Assembly: GCA_016720425.1 (NCBI GenBank)
Contig: JADKKQ010000001.1
Location: 868,001-932,000 of the forward strand
Length of the DNA: 64,000 nucleotides
Source of the DNA: Betaproteobacteria bacterium
GTDB taxonomy: Bacteria; Pseudomonadota; Gammaproteobacteria; Burkholderiales; Casimicrobiaceae
Reading direction: 5' to 3'
Of the stretch, positions 49,244 through 60,076 are shown piece after piece; the stretch's first letter is position 1; each line of letters begins with the position of its first letter. A program made the position numbers and the translations under genes. The notes beneath the pieces are model-generated. The model made no database searches, had not been told where the DNA came from, and worked only from the letters and a program-made list of their open reading frames with translations.

Positions 49244-50776
49244 TCACAGCGGAATGTTGCTGTGCTTGCGCCACGGATTCTCGACTTTCTTCTCGCGCAG
49301 CATCGCGAGCGACCGGCAGATCCGCTTGCGCGTCTCGTGCGGCATGATGACGTCGTCGATGTAGCCGCGGTGGCCGGCGATGAACGGATTGGCGAACTTC
49401 TTCCGGTACTCCTCGGTGCGCTCGGCGATCTTCGCCGGGTCGCCGATGTCCCGGCGGAAGATGATCTCGACTGCGCCCTTCGGGCCCATCACCGCGATCT
49501 CCGCCGACGGCCAGGCGAAGTTGACGTCGCCGCGCAGGTGCTTCGACGACATGACGTCGTAGGCGCCGCCGTAGGCCTTGCGGGTGATGACGGTGACCTT
49601 CGGCACCGTGCACTCGGCGTAGGCGTAGAGCAGCTTCGCGCCGTGCTTGATGATGCCGCCGTATTCCTGCGCGGTGCCGGGCATGAAGCCGGGCACGTCG
49701 ACGAAGGTCACCAGCGGGATGTTGAAGGCGTCGCAGAAGCGCACGAAGCGCGCCGCCTTGATCGACGACTTGATGTCGAGGCAGCCCGCCAGCACCAGCG
49801 GCTGGTTGGCGACGATGCCGACGGTGCTCCCGTCCATCCGCGCGAAGCCGATGACGATGTTGCGGGCGAAGTCCGGCGCGAGCTCGAAGAACGCGCCCTC
49901 GTCGACGACCTTGTAGATCAGCTCCTTGATGTCGTAGGGCTGGTTCGGGCTGTCCGGCACCAGCGTGTCGAGCGAATGGTCGAGCCGGTCGGCGGGGTCG
50001 TCGGTGGGAACGAGCGGCGGCTTCTCCTGGTTCGACGACGGCAGGTAGGAGAACAGCGCGCGCACCATCAGCATCGACTCGACGTCGTTCTCGAACGCGA
50101 GGTCGGCCACGCCCGACCTGGTCGCGTGGGTGACGGCGCCGCCGAGGTCCTCGGCGGTCACCTCCTCGTGCGTCACCGTCTTCACCACCTCGGGGCCGGT
50201 GACGAACATGTAGGAGCTGTCCTTGACCATGAAGATGAAGTCGGTCATCGCCGGGGAGTAGACGGCGCCGCCGGCGCACGGGCCCATGATCACCGACACC
50301 TGCGGGATCACCCCGGAGGCCATGACGTTGCGCTGGAAGACCTCGGCGTAGCCGCCGAGCGAGGCGACGCCTTCCTGGATCCGCGCGCCGCCCGAGTCGT
50401 TGAGGCCGATCACCGGCGCGCCGACCTTGATCGCGTGGTCCATGATCTTGCAGATCTTCTCGGCGTGCGCTTCCGACAGCGCACCGCCGAACACCGTGAA
50501 GTCCTGGCTGTAGACGAACACCAGCCGGCCGTTGATCGTGCCGTAGCCGGTGACCACGCCGTCGCCGGGGATCTTCTGGTCGGCCATGCCGAAGTCGTGG
50601 CAGCGGTGCTCGACGAACATGTCCCATTCCTCGAAGCTGCCGGGATCGAGCAGCACCTCGATGCGCTCGCGTGCGGCGAGCTTGCCCTTGGCGTGCTGCG
50701 CGTCGATGCGCGCCTGCCCGCCGCCGAGCCGCGCGGCCGCGCGCTTCTGTTCGAGTTCGCGGATGATGTTCTGCAT
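49244..50776 (-). CDS. pccB: Propionyl-CoA carboxylase beta (carboxyltransferase) subunit
   Basis: Carboxyltransferase subunit, 510 residues, with the crotonase-like N and C halves: VGAPVIGLNDSGGARIQEGVASLGGYAEVF, GPCAGGAVYSPAMTDFIFMV, and GFMPGTAQEYGGIIKHGAKLLYAYAECTVPKVTVITRKAYGGAYDVM. Transfers CO2 from biotin to propionyl-CoA to give methylmalonyl-CoA. A TAGAAT box at 50875-50880 on the minus strand, about 100 nt upstream, is the likely promoter of pccB-pccA. Confidence 0.95.
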   Translation of the reverse strand: MQNIIRELEQKRAAARLGGGQARIDAQHAKGKLAARERIEVLLDPGSFEEWDMFVEHRCHDFGMADQKIPGDGVVTGYGTINGRLVFVYSQDFTVFGGALSEAHAEKICKIMDHAIKVGAPVIGLNDSGGARIQEGVASLGGYAEVFQRNVMASGVIPQVSVIMGPCAGGAVYSPAMTDFIFMVKDSSYMFVTGPEVVKTVTHEEVTAEDLGGAVTHATRSGVADLAFENDVESMLMVRALFSYLPSSNQEKPPLVPTDDPADRLDHSLDTLVPDSPNQPYDIKELIYKVVDEGAFFELAPDFARNIVIGFARMDGSTVGIVANQPLVLAGCLDIKSSIKAARFVRFCDAFNIPLVTFVDVPGFMPGTAQEYGGIIKHGAKLLYAYAECTVPKVTVITRKAYGGAYDVMSSKHLRGDVNFAWPSAEIAVMGPKGAVEIIFRRDIGDPAKIAERTEEYRKKFANPFIAGHRGYIDDVIMPHETRKRICRSLAMLREKKVENPWRKHSNIPL

Positions 50777-50984
50777 GCGTTGGTTCCCCGGATCGACGTG
50801 CTTGGGCGCGGGCCGCGGCGTCCGCCGGAGGGCGATTCGGCGCGTGCGCGGATGTTGTTCTGGCGCAGCGTTCGATTCTAGGGGATTCCGCGACCGCGGG
50901 GGAGGGCGCGGGGCCCCGATGCACCGCCGGCCGGCCGCGCCGGGCGCCGCGCCGCCGGCGATCGGCGGCGTTGGCCGGCGTTTG

Positions 50985-51970
50985 CTAGCCTTGCCGCGCG
51001 CGCGCCAGCAGCCGTTCCGCCGCCATCGCCGGCGTCAGGCTGCCTGCGGCGACCGCCGCCAGCATCGCCGGCAGCAGCGCTTCGACGCCCGGATGTGCGC
51101 GGAAGTCCGCCCGCAGCCGCTCGTCGATCAGGTGCCACATCCAGTCCTGCGCCTGGCTGCGGCGGCGGGCCGCGAACTCGCCGCCGGCCTGCATGGTGTC
51201 GCGGAAGCGCTCGACCTGGCCCCAGAACTCGGGGATGCCCTTGCCGTCCAGCGCGGACAGCGCCAGCACCGGCGGCTGCCAGTGCGGCGAGGTCGGGCGC
51301 AGGATCGACAGCGCGCTGCGCAGCGTCTGCCGCGCCTCGGCCGCGCGCTCGGGAGCGAGATCGGCCTTGTTGATGACGATCAGGTCGGCCAGCTCGACGA
51401 TGCCCTTCTTGATCGCCTGCAGGTCGTCGCCGGCGATGGGCAACTGCAGCAGCACCATCAGGTCGGTCATCCGCGCGACCGCGGTTTCCGACTGGCCGAC
51501 GCCCACCGTCTCGACGACGATGACGTCGAAGCCCGCGGCTTCGCAGACCAGCAGCGCCTCGCGCGTGCGCGCCGCGACCCCGCCCAGCGCGCGGCCGGCC
51601 GGCGAGGGCCGGATGAACGCCTGCGGCGCGCGGGAGAGCTCCTCCATCCGCGTCTTGTCGGCGAGGATCGACCCGCCGGTGACGCTGCTGGAGGGGTCGA
51701 CCGCCAGCACCGCCAGGCGGTGGCCGAGGCCGATCACGTGCAGCCCCAGCGCCTCGACGAAGGTCGACTTGCCGACCCCGGGCGCGCCGCTGATGCCGAT
51801 GCGGATCGAGCGGCCGGCGTGCGGCAGCAGCGCCTCGAGCACCGCCTGCCCGCGCTGCTGGTGATCGCGCCGCGTCGACTCGACCAGCGTGATCGCCTTG
51901 GCCAGCGACCGGCGGTCGCCGTGCAGCACGCCGGCGACCAGCGCCGGATCGGCGGCGGGTCCCGCCGCCA

Positions 51971-51971
<1 letters not shown>
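50985..51971 (-). CDS. meaB: Methylmalonyl-CoA mutase-associated GTPase MeaB
   Basis: G3E-family GTPase (ArgK/MeaB, human MMAA) that loads and protects the B12 cofactor of methylmalonyl-CoA mutase. 328 residues: P-loop GAPGVGKST near 62-70, switch DPSSSVTGGSILADKTRM, ETVGVGQSE, and NKAD for guanine recognition. The ATG at 51971 shares one base with the mutase stop (TGATG). Because of the mutase frameshift the same frame appears open into the mutase, but the protein starts here. Confidence 0.95.
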
Positions 51972-54128
<2,157 letters not shown>

Positions 54129-54281
54129 CTGTGGCTCCCTGAGGTTTGTTCGGCGCCCGCAAGACCGCGGGGACGCACGCGCACGAAGTCTGCCAGCACG
54201 CGGCCCGCCGCGGTTTGCCGCGCGTCAATGTTACACCCCGCGACCGGGGGGAAGAGCGGCGGCGCGGGCGCGCCGCGGGCG

Positions 54282-55252
54282 CTATTCGAACACCAGCTTC
54301 GCGTCGACGATGAGCTTGCGCCAGCCGTTGAGGTCGGCCTCGATCAGCGCGCCCAGGCGTTCCGGCGGGCCCGGGATGAGCTCGGCGCCCTCGCGTTCCA
54401 GGCGCTCGCGCACGTCGGCTTGCGCGAGCAGCGCCTGCGTGGCCGCGTTGAGGCGCCCGACGATCTCGCGCGCGGTGCCGGCCGGCGCGACGATGCCCCA
54501 GTAGTTGACGACGTCCGCGTCCTGCACCCCCGCTTCCTGCCACGACGGCACGTCGGGCAGCAGCGGGGCGCGCCGCTTGCCGGTCACCGCGAGCACGCGC
54601 AGCTTGTTCTGCGCGAGGTAGGGCAGTGTCGCGGGGATCGACGCGGTCATCGCCTGGATCTGGCCGGCGAGCAGGTCCAGCGTCGCCGGCGCGATGCCCT
54701 TGTACGGGACGTGCACGATGTCGGTGCCGGTGCGCGCCTTCAGCAGCTCCAGCGCCAGGTGGTTGACGCTGCCGGGGCCGGCCGAGCCGTAGTTGAGGGC
54801 GCCGGGCCGCTGCCGCGCGAGGGCGAGGAACTCCTTCATCGTCGCGGCCGGCACGGCGTTGCCGACGACGAAGGCGAGGGGGCCGGAGGCGATGGGTGCC
54901 ACCGGGACGAACTGCCGGACCGGGTCGTAGCCGGCGGTGGCCGAGGCGGCGGCGACGGTCGTGAACGGCGAGGCGACGAAGAGCAGCGTGTAGCCGTCCG
55001 GTTCGGCGCGGGCCGCCTCGACCGTGCCGATCGCGCCGCCTGCGCCGGTCCGATTGTCGACGACGATCGAAGTCTTCAGCGCTTCGCCGAGCTTCTGCGC
55101 CACGAAGCGGGCGACGGTGTCGGTGCCGGCCCCCGGGGGAAGGGGACGATGAGGCGGATCGGCTTGGTCGGGTAGCTTGCGGTCTGCGCAAGCGCAGGCG
55201 CGGCGAAGAGGCTGAGCGCGGCGACGAGCGCGGCGAACGGACGGAGGAGCAC
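54282..55252 (-). pseudogene. Bug/TctC-type periplasmic binding protein, one-base frameshift as read
   Basis: Tripartite tricarboxylate receptor-family protein, a periplasmic binding protein very common in Betaproteobacteria. From the GTG at 55252 the signal peptide and start read LLRPFAALVAALSLFAAPALA, then YPTKPIRLIVPFP. The frame then breaks at a five-G run (55135-55139) where six would give PFPPGAGTDTVARFVAQKL. The remaining 270 residues are normal (VVDNRTGAGGAIGT, NYGSAGPGSVNHLALELL, VPYKGIAPAT). With the missing base it would have 323 residues. No TctA/TctB partner is nearby; ligand unknown. Confidence 0.87.
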
Positions 55253-55347
55253 GGCGACCTCGTGACGGAAGGGTGGAGGGAAGGTTCTAGCGCGGAATTA
55301 TGACCGGACGATGACCGGGGGTGGCGACCCGCCGGGGCGAAGGCCGG

Positions 55348-55385
55348 CTCGATTCTCGCCGTCCTTCCCGATCACGTCCACGTTG
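55348..55385. repeat. Degenerate third copy of the panC-end repeat
   Basis: On the minus strand this segment reads HNVDVIGKDGEN, close to the last residues of PanC (NVDVIKKDGED). It lies in the gap between the Bug gene and panC and is more diverged than the two 80-bp copies nearer panC. Confidence 0.55.
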
Positions 55386-55425
55386 TGCGTTCCGCTCTGC
55401 CAAGCCCGTGCATCGTACGGCCGTT

Positions 55426-55640
55426 GTAGGAGCGCCTTCAGGCGCGATGCCTTTCGCGCAGCACCGCAATCGCGGCTGAAGCCGCTCCTAACCGGGAGGA
55501 GCGCCTTCAGGCGCGATCGTCGCGCAGCCATTGGGAAGCCCCCACTTCGCGGCGAAGCGGCCTGCAGTTTTGTAGGAGCGCCTTCAGGCGCGATGCCTTT
55601 CGCGCCGCACCGCATTCGCGGCTGAAGCCGCTCCTACAGG
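55426..55640. repeat. BIME-like cluster of five REP-type palindromes
   Basis: Three copies of TAGGAGCGCCTTCAGGCGCG (or the close GGAGGAGCG form; at 55427, about 55495 and 55573) alternate with two of TCGCGGCTGAAGCCGCTCCT (55470 and 55616). Same family as the 31.6-kb array. It lies in the 553-nt gap between the Bug gene and panC, where I see no gene. Confidence 0.85.
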
Positions 55641-55643
55641 GCA

Positions 55644-55842
55644 CTCGAAGTTAGCCTGCGCCGCAACGTCGATGTCAGCCTCCGGTCAATCTTCCCCATC
55701 TTTCTTGATGACATCGACGTTGTGGCTTCGGCCGCTCGCTGCGCGAGCTCAACTTCTCGCGGGGCTCGAAGTTAGCCTGCGCCGCAACGTCGATGTCAGC
55801 GACGGTCAGTCTTCCCCATCTTTCTTGATGACATCGACGTTG
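55644..55842. repeat. Two 80-bp direct repeats, the second containing the panC 3' end
   Basis: Nearly identical copies at 55644-55723 and 55763-55841, differing in about five bases and one indel. Each contains a perfect 14-bp inverted repeat, CAACGTCGATGTCA and TGACATCGACGTTG, so each can form a hairpin. The second copy encodes the last residues and stop of PanC. Confidence 0.8.
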
Positions 55843-56663
55843 TCAATGAGCCGGGTGGCGCCGAGGGTCGCGGCACCCAGCACGACCAGCAGGTTCGGGT
55901 GGTCGAAGCCCTCGGGGTGGGGGATGCGCAGGCCGATGCCGTGGCGCACGGCGACGTAGTCCACCTTCCATCCGCGCTGCGCCAGTTCCATCCGCCCGGC
56001 CGACTGCAGGTTGGCGTAGTCGGTGCGGCCGGCGGCGATCTCGTCGGCGATGCCGCGCAGCACCCGGTACAGGTGCGGCGCCTCGGCGCGCTCTTCCGGC
56101 GTGAGGTAGTTGTTGCGCGACGACAGCGCCAGCCCGTCGTCGGCGCGGATCGTCTCCGCCGGCACGATCCGGATCGGCATGTTGAACTGCTGGACCATGC
56201 CGCGGACGATCTTCAGCTGCTGGCGGTCCTTCTTGCCGAACACGGCGACGTCGGGCTGCACCAGGTTGAAGAGCTTCAGCACCACGGTGCACACGCCGTC
56301 GAAGAATCCCGGCCGGAACGCGCCTTCGAGCTCGTTCGCCAGCGGCGCCGGCTGCACCCGGTACACCTGCGGCGTCGGGTACATCTCCTGCTCCATCGGC
56401 GCGAACAGCACGTCGACGCCCTCGCGCTCGAGGCCGGCACGATCGGCTTCCATCGTGCGCGGGTAGCGGTCGAAGTCCTCGTTCGGCCCGAACTGCAGCC
56501 GGTTGACGAAGATGCTGGTGACGACCGCGTCGCCGTGCTGGCGCGCGATCCGGCACAGCGACAGGTGGCCGGCGTGGAGATTGCCCATCGTCGGCACGAA
56601 GGCGACGCACTCGGCGCCGGCCAGGTGCTCGGAGAGTTCCGCGGCGGTGTGGACGATCTTCAT
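55806..56663 (-). CDS. panC: Pantothenate synthetase PanC
   Basis: Joins pantoate and beta-alanine with ATP to make pantothenate. 285 residues of the nucleotidyl-transferase superfamily: FVPTMGNLHAGHLSL with the HIGH-like HAGH near 34-37, FGKKDRQQLKIV, and the KMSKS-like GLALSSRNNYL. The family part ends at TRLIDNV; the last ten residues (DVIKKDGED) and the stop lie in a repeated hairpin element also present twice in the gap behind the gene. Confidence 0.95.
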   Translation of the reverse strand: MKIVHTAAELSEHLAGAECVAFVPTMGNLHAGHLSLCRIARQHGDAVVTSIFVNRLQFGPNEDFDRYPRTMEADRAGLEREGVDVLFAPMEQEMYPTPQVYRVQPAPLANELEGAFRPGFFDGVCTVVLKLFNLVQPDVAVFGKKDRQQLKIVRGMVQQFNMPIRIVPAETIRADDGLALSSRNNYLTPEERAEAPHLYRVLRGIADEIAAGRTDYANLQSAGRMELAQRGWKVDYVAVRHGIGLRIPHPEGFDHPNLLVVLGAATLGATRLIDNVDVIKKDGED

Positions 56664-56715
56664 CGGGGCTCCGGGAGGGGAGGGCGCTGTACGCGGTCGA
56701 CGGCGTCGGCACCGT

Positions 56716-57357
56716 TCAGGAGGCGAGGTTGAAGAACTCGCGGCGGCTGCGCATCGACGCGATCCGCGACAGCAGCAGCGACAGGTGTTCGGGGTCGTCG
56801 ACGAAATTGAGCTTCTCGCTGTTGACGATCAGCAGCGGCGACTCCTCGTACTGGTAGAAGTAGCGGCTGTAGGCGTCGGCGAGGCGGGTGAGGTACTGCG
56901 GCGAGATCGTCCGTTCGTAGTCGACGCCCCGGCGCAGCACGCGCTCGATGAGCACGTCGACGGGGGCCTGCAGGTAGATCACGAGGTCCGGCACCGGCGT
57001 CTGCGGCTTCAGGTGCGAGTAGACCTTCTCGTACAGCTGGTACTCCGCGTCGCCGAGGTTGAGGCGCGCGAACAGCGGATCCTTGTCGAGCAGGAAGTCG
57101 CCGACCGTCGCCCGGCGGAACATGTCGAACTGCCCGACACCGCGCAGCTGGTCGGCGCGCTGGAACAGGAACGTGAGCTGCGTCGGCAGCGCGTAGCGCG
57201 CCATGTCCTCGTAGAACCGCGCGAGGAACGGATTATCCTCCGGCCGCTCGAACAGCTCCTCGCCGTCGACCGCGGTCGCCAGCTGGTGCGCGAGGCTGGT
57301 CTTCCCGGCGCCGATCGGGCCCTCGACGACGATGTAGCGGCATTTCTCGAGGTCCAT
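56716..57357 (-). CDS. Deoxynucleoside kinase (dGK/dCK-type)
   Basis: 213-residue kinase: P-loop VVEGPIGAGKTSL near 9-21, ERPEDNPFLARFYEDMARYALPTQLTFLFQRADQL, the DRS-like motif replaced by a nearby VGDFLLDKDPLFA, and the LID arginines in IERVLRRGVDYERTISPQYL. Phosphorylates deoxynucleosides for salvage, probably deoxyguanosine or deoxyadenosine. It often lies, as here, in a panC-dgk-folK-pcnB cluster in Betaproteobacteria. 15 nt separate it from folK. Confidence 0.88.
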   Translation of the reverse strand: MDLEKCRYIVVEGPIGAGKTSLAHQLATAVDGEELFERPEDNPFLARFYEDMARYALPTQLTFLFQRADQLRGVGQFDMFRRATVGDFLLDKDPLFARLNLGDAEYQLYEKVYSHLKPQTPVPDLVIYLQAPVDVLIERVLRRGVDYERTISPQYLTRLADAYSRYFYQYEESPLLIVNSEKLNFVDDPEHLSLLLSRIASMRSRREFFNLAS

Positions 57358-57372
57358 GACCGGGCAGGTCCA

Positions 57373-57885
57373 TCAATGGAGCGCGTGGGTACGGGTCGAT
57401 GCGATGCGTTGGTCGGCGAGGCGGCGCAGGAACCGGCGGGCAAGCCCCCGGCCGGGAATCACGGCCTCCGGGGCGACGTCGGCCAACGGCCGCAGGACGA
57501 AGGCGCGACCGTGCATCCGGGGATGCGGCACCGTCAGTCGCGCGGAACGCAGCCGACGGCCGCCGTATAGTAGCAAATCGAGGTCCAGCGTCCGCGGCGT
57601 GTTCCGGGCGCCGCCGGGATCGCGGCGCCGTCGCTGCCGGCGCTCGATGGCGAGCAGCGCGGCCAGCAGCGACCGCGGCGGGCGCGTCGTCGCGACGGCG
57701 ACGACGGCATTGACGAAGTCGGGCTGCGCGATGGTGCAGGCGACCGGGGCGCTGACGTAGTTGCGGGACCGGCGCAGCAGCCGGCAGCCGGGCAGTCGGG
57801 CCAGCGCGGCGATGGCGCGGGCGATCTGCCGCCGTGGGTGCGCAAGGTTGCTCCCGAGGCCGATGAAGGCGACGGTGGCCGTCAC
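57373..57885 (-). CDS. folK: HPPK, folate-biosynthesis pyrophosphokinase
   Basis: 6-hydroxymethyl-7,8-dihydropterin pyrophosphokinase, 170 residues. AFIGLGSNLAHPRRQIARAI, SAPVACTIAQPDFVNAVV, ERRQRRRRDPGGARNTPRTLDLDLLLYG and VPHPRMHGRAFVLRPLADVAP are the family blocks, with the magnesium-binding DLD. GTG start at 57885 overlapping the pcnB stop by 4 nt; the frame is open upstream without similarity. Confidence 0.93.
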   Translation of the reverse strand: MTATVAFIGLGSNLAHPRRQIARAIAALARLPGCRLLRRSRNYVSAPVACTIAQPDFVNAVVAVATTRPPRSLLAALLAIERRQRRRRDPGGARNTPRTLDLDLLLYGGRRLRSARLTVPHPRMHGRAFVLRPLADVAPEAVIPGRGLARRFLRRLADQRIASTRTHALH

Positions 57886-59243
57886 ACGGCCGTCACGTCG
57901 TCGGCGCCGGGGGGCGTGGGTTCGCCGCTGCGCTTGCGGCCACGGCCGCGCGGGCGGCGGCGCTTGGCGCCGCCCGCGTCGGGCTGCAGCAGGCTTTCGC
58001 GCTCGTCCGGGCCGGCGTGTGCGAAGCGGTCCCACCACGCCGGCAGGTCCGCGAACTCGCCTTCGAGCTCTCCGCTCTGGCCGCGCAGTTCGAGGAAGTC
58101 CCATCCGGCGCGAAAGCGCGGGTGCTCGAGCAGGCGGTGCGGGCGCTGGCCGGAGCGCTGCTCGAATCGCGGCTGCAGCGACCAGATCTCCTTGATCGTC
58201 GCCTCGAACCGGCGCGGGATGGCGATCTGCTTCGCCTGGCGCTCGAGCACCGCGTCCATCGCCGCGAAGAGCGCCGGGATCGACCGTTCGCCGCGCCCCT
58301 TGGACGCTGTCCAGGTCGCCAGCACCTCGTGCCAGAGCAGCGTCGCGAACAGGAACGCCGGGGACACGCCGCGGCCCTCGCGCACGCGCTGGTCGGTGTT
58401 GGCGAGCGCGAGATCGATGAAGCGCTGGCCCAGCGGCTGCTCCAGCGCGACGTCGAGCAGCGGCAGCAGGCCGTGCGCCAGCCCGTGGGCGCGCAGGCTC
58501 TTCAGCGACTCGGCGGCGTGCCCGGAAAGCAGCAGCTTCTGCATTTCGTCGAACACGCGCGCCGGCGGAACGTTGCCGACCAGCGGCGCGAGCTTGACGA
58601 TCGGCGCGGCGGTCTTCGCCTCGATGGCGATGCCCAGCTTGGCGGCGAGCCGCACCGCGCGCAGCATCCGCACCGGGTCCTCGCGGTAGCGCGTCGTCGG
58701 CGGACCGATGAGCTTCAGCCGGCGGGCGCGGATGTCGGCGACGCCGCCGACGTAGTCCCAGATTTCCTCGGTCGCGGGATCGAAATACAGCGCGTTGATG
58801 GTGAAATCGCGCCGGGCGGCATCCTCGGCCTGCGTGCCGTAGACGTTGTCGGACAGCAGGCGGCCGTGCTCGTCGGCCGCCTCGTCGCCCTGCGGCGCGC
58901 GGAAGGTCGAGACTTCGAGCGTCTCCGCGCCGACGTGGACGTGGACGAGGCGGAAGCGGCGCCCGATCAGGAACGCGCGGCGGAACAGCGGCTTCACCTG
59001 CTCGGGCTCGGCATTGGTCGCGATGTCGAAGTCCTTGGGGGCGATGCCCAGCACCAGGTCGCGGACCGCGCCGCCGACGACGAAGGCCTTGAAGCCCGCG
59101 TCCTGCAGGCGGCGGATCACCTGGTTGGCGCCGCCGGAGAGCTGGTCGCGGCGCACCGGGTGGTCGGCCGGCCCGTAGATCTTCGGGTCGCGGGCGACGC
59201 GGGACCCGCCGGGCATCAGGCGCGCGAGCAGGCGGCGGATCAT
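57882..59243 (-). CDS. pcnB: Poly(A) polymerase I
   Basis: Adds 3' poly(A) tails that mark RNA for decay. 453 residues of the class II nucleotidyltransferase superfamily: FVVGGAVRDLVLGIAPKDFDIATNAEPEQV carries the catalytic Asp pair, RRDFTINALYFDP and DPVRMLRAVRLAAKLG follow, and the C-terminus is basic (AKRRRPRGRGRKRSGE), as usual for RNA binding. DFDIATNAEPEQVKPLF fits PAP rather than CCA-adding enzyme. I chose the ATG at 59243 (MIRRLLARL) over the more upstream start. Confidence 0.92.
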   Translation of the reverse strand: MIRRLLARLMPGGSRVARDPKIYGPADHPVRRDQLSGGANQVIRRLQDAGFKAFVVGGAVRDLVLGIAPKDFDIATNAEPEQVKPLFRRAFLIGRRFRLVHVHVGAETLEVSTFRAPQGDEAADEHGRLLSDNVYGTQAEDAARRDFTINALYFDPATEEIWDYVGGVADIRARRLKLIGPPTTRYREDPVRMLRAVRLAAKLGIAIEAKTAAPIVKLAPLVGNVPPARVFDEMQKLLLSGHAAESLKSLRAHGLAHGLLPLLDVALEQPLGQRFIDLALANTDQRVREGRGVSPAFLFATLLWHEVLATWTASKGRGERSIPALFAAMDAVLERQAKQIAIPRRFEATIKEIWSLQPRFEQRSGQRPHRLLEHPRFRAGWDFLELRGQSGELEGEFADLPAWWDRFAHAGPDERESLLQPDAGGAKRRRPRGRGRKRSGEPTPPGADDVTAV

Positions 59244-59351
59244 CGGGTTTCCCGGGCGGTGGCCGGGGAGGGGTCGGCGGCGGCGGACAACGGTGTCAGC
59301 GGGTCGGATCGCGCGAGCGCGAGAATGACGCAAGGTACAGAAGAATCAACA

Positions 59352-59954
59352 TCATAGCATGTCGATGCCGGCAGGCTCCCGGCGCCAGGCGCCCGGCGCC
59401 AGGCCGGCCAGCGTCCACGGCCCGACGGCGTAGCGCAGCAGGCGCAGCGTCGGCAGGCCGACCGCCGCCGTCATCCGGCGAACCTGCCGGTTCTTGCCTT
59501 CGCGCAGCGTGATCCTGAGCCAGGCGGTGGGAATCGCCTTGCGGACGCGGATCGGCGGCGTCCGCGGCCAGAGCTCCGGAGGCTCGTCGATCGCCTCGAC
59601 CTGCGCCGGCGCCGTGGTGAATTCCGGCAGCGCGACGCCGCGGCGCAGTGTCGCCAGCGCCTCCGGTCGGGGCGTGCCCTCGACCTGCGCCCAATAGACC
59701 TTGGCGAGCTTGTGCCGCGGATCGGCGATGCGCGCCTGCAGCGCGCCGTCGGCGGTGAGGACGACCAGCCCTTCGCTGTCGGCGTCGAGGCGTCCCGCCG
59801 GGTAGATGTCCGGCAGCGGCAGGAAATCGCGCAGTGTCGGCTTGCCGCTGCCGTCGTCCGAGAACTGGCACAGCACGCCCCAAGGCTTGTTGAAGAGGAC
59901 GACCTCCGTGGCCGGCGGGGCGGCCGTCGCGCCGCGCCCGCCCGGCATCGGCAT
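59352..59954 (-). CDS. rluE: 23S rRNA pseudouridine synthase of the RluE/RsuA group
   Basis: About 200 residues without an S4 domain, like RluE, which modifies U2457 of 23S rRNA. The start region VVLFNKPWGVLCQFSD, the catalytic Asp in PAGRLDADSEGLVVLTADG, KVYWAQVEGTP and REGKNRQVRRMTAAVGLPTLRLLRYAVGPW are typical. Start uncertain: an ATG at 59954 is used, with another at 59948 and an open frame to 60011. Confidence 0.88.
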   Translation of the reverse strand: MPMPGGRGATAAPPATEVVLFNKPWGVLCQFSDDGSGKPTLRDFLPLPDIYPAGRLDADSEGLVVLTADGALQARIADPRHKLAKVYWAQVEGTPRPEALATLRRGVALPEFTTAPAQVEAIDEPPELWPRTPPIRVRKAIPTAWLRITLREGKNRQVRRMTAAVGLPTLRLLRYAVGPWTLAGLAPGAWRREPAGIDML

Positions 59955-60076
59955 GGCAGGATCGGGCGAGATCAAGGATAATCGGCGGTTGGCACCGCCC
60001 GCACCCCGCACCCCCGGCGCCCGAGGCCGGCCGCCCGCAAAGAGGCGCCGCCGCGGCCGCCGATCAAGGAGACCCC

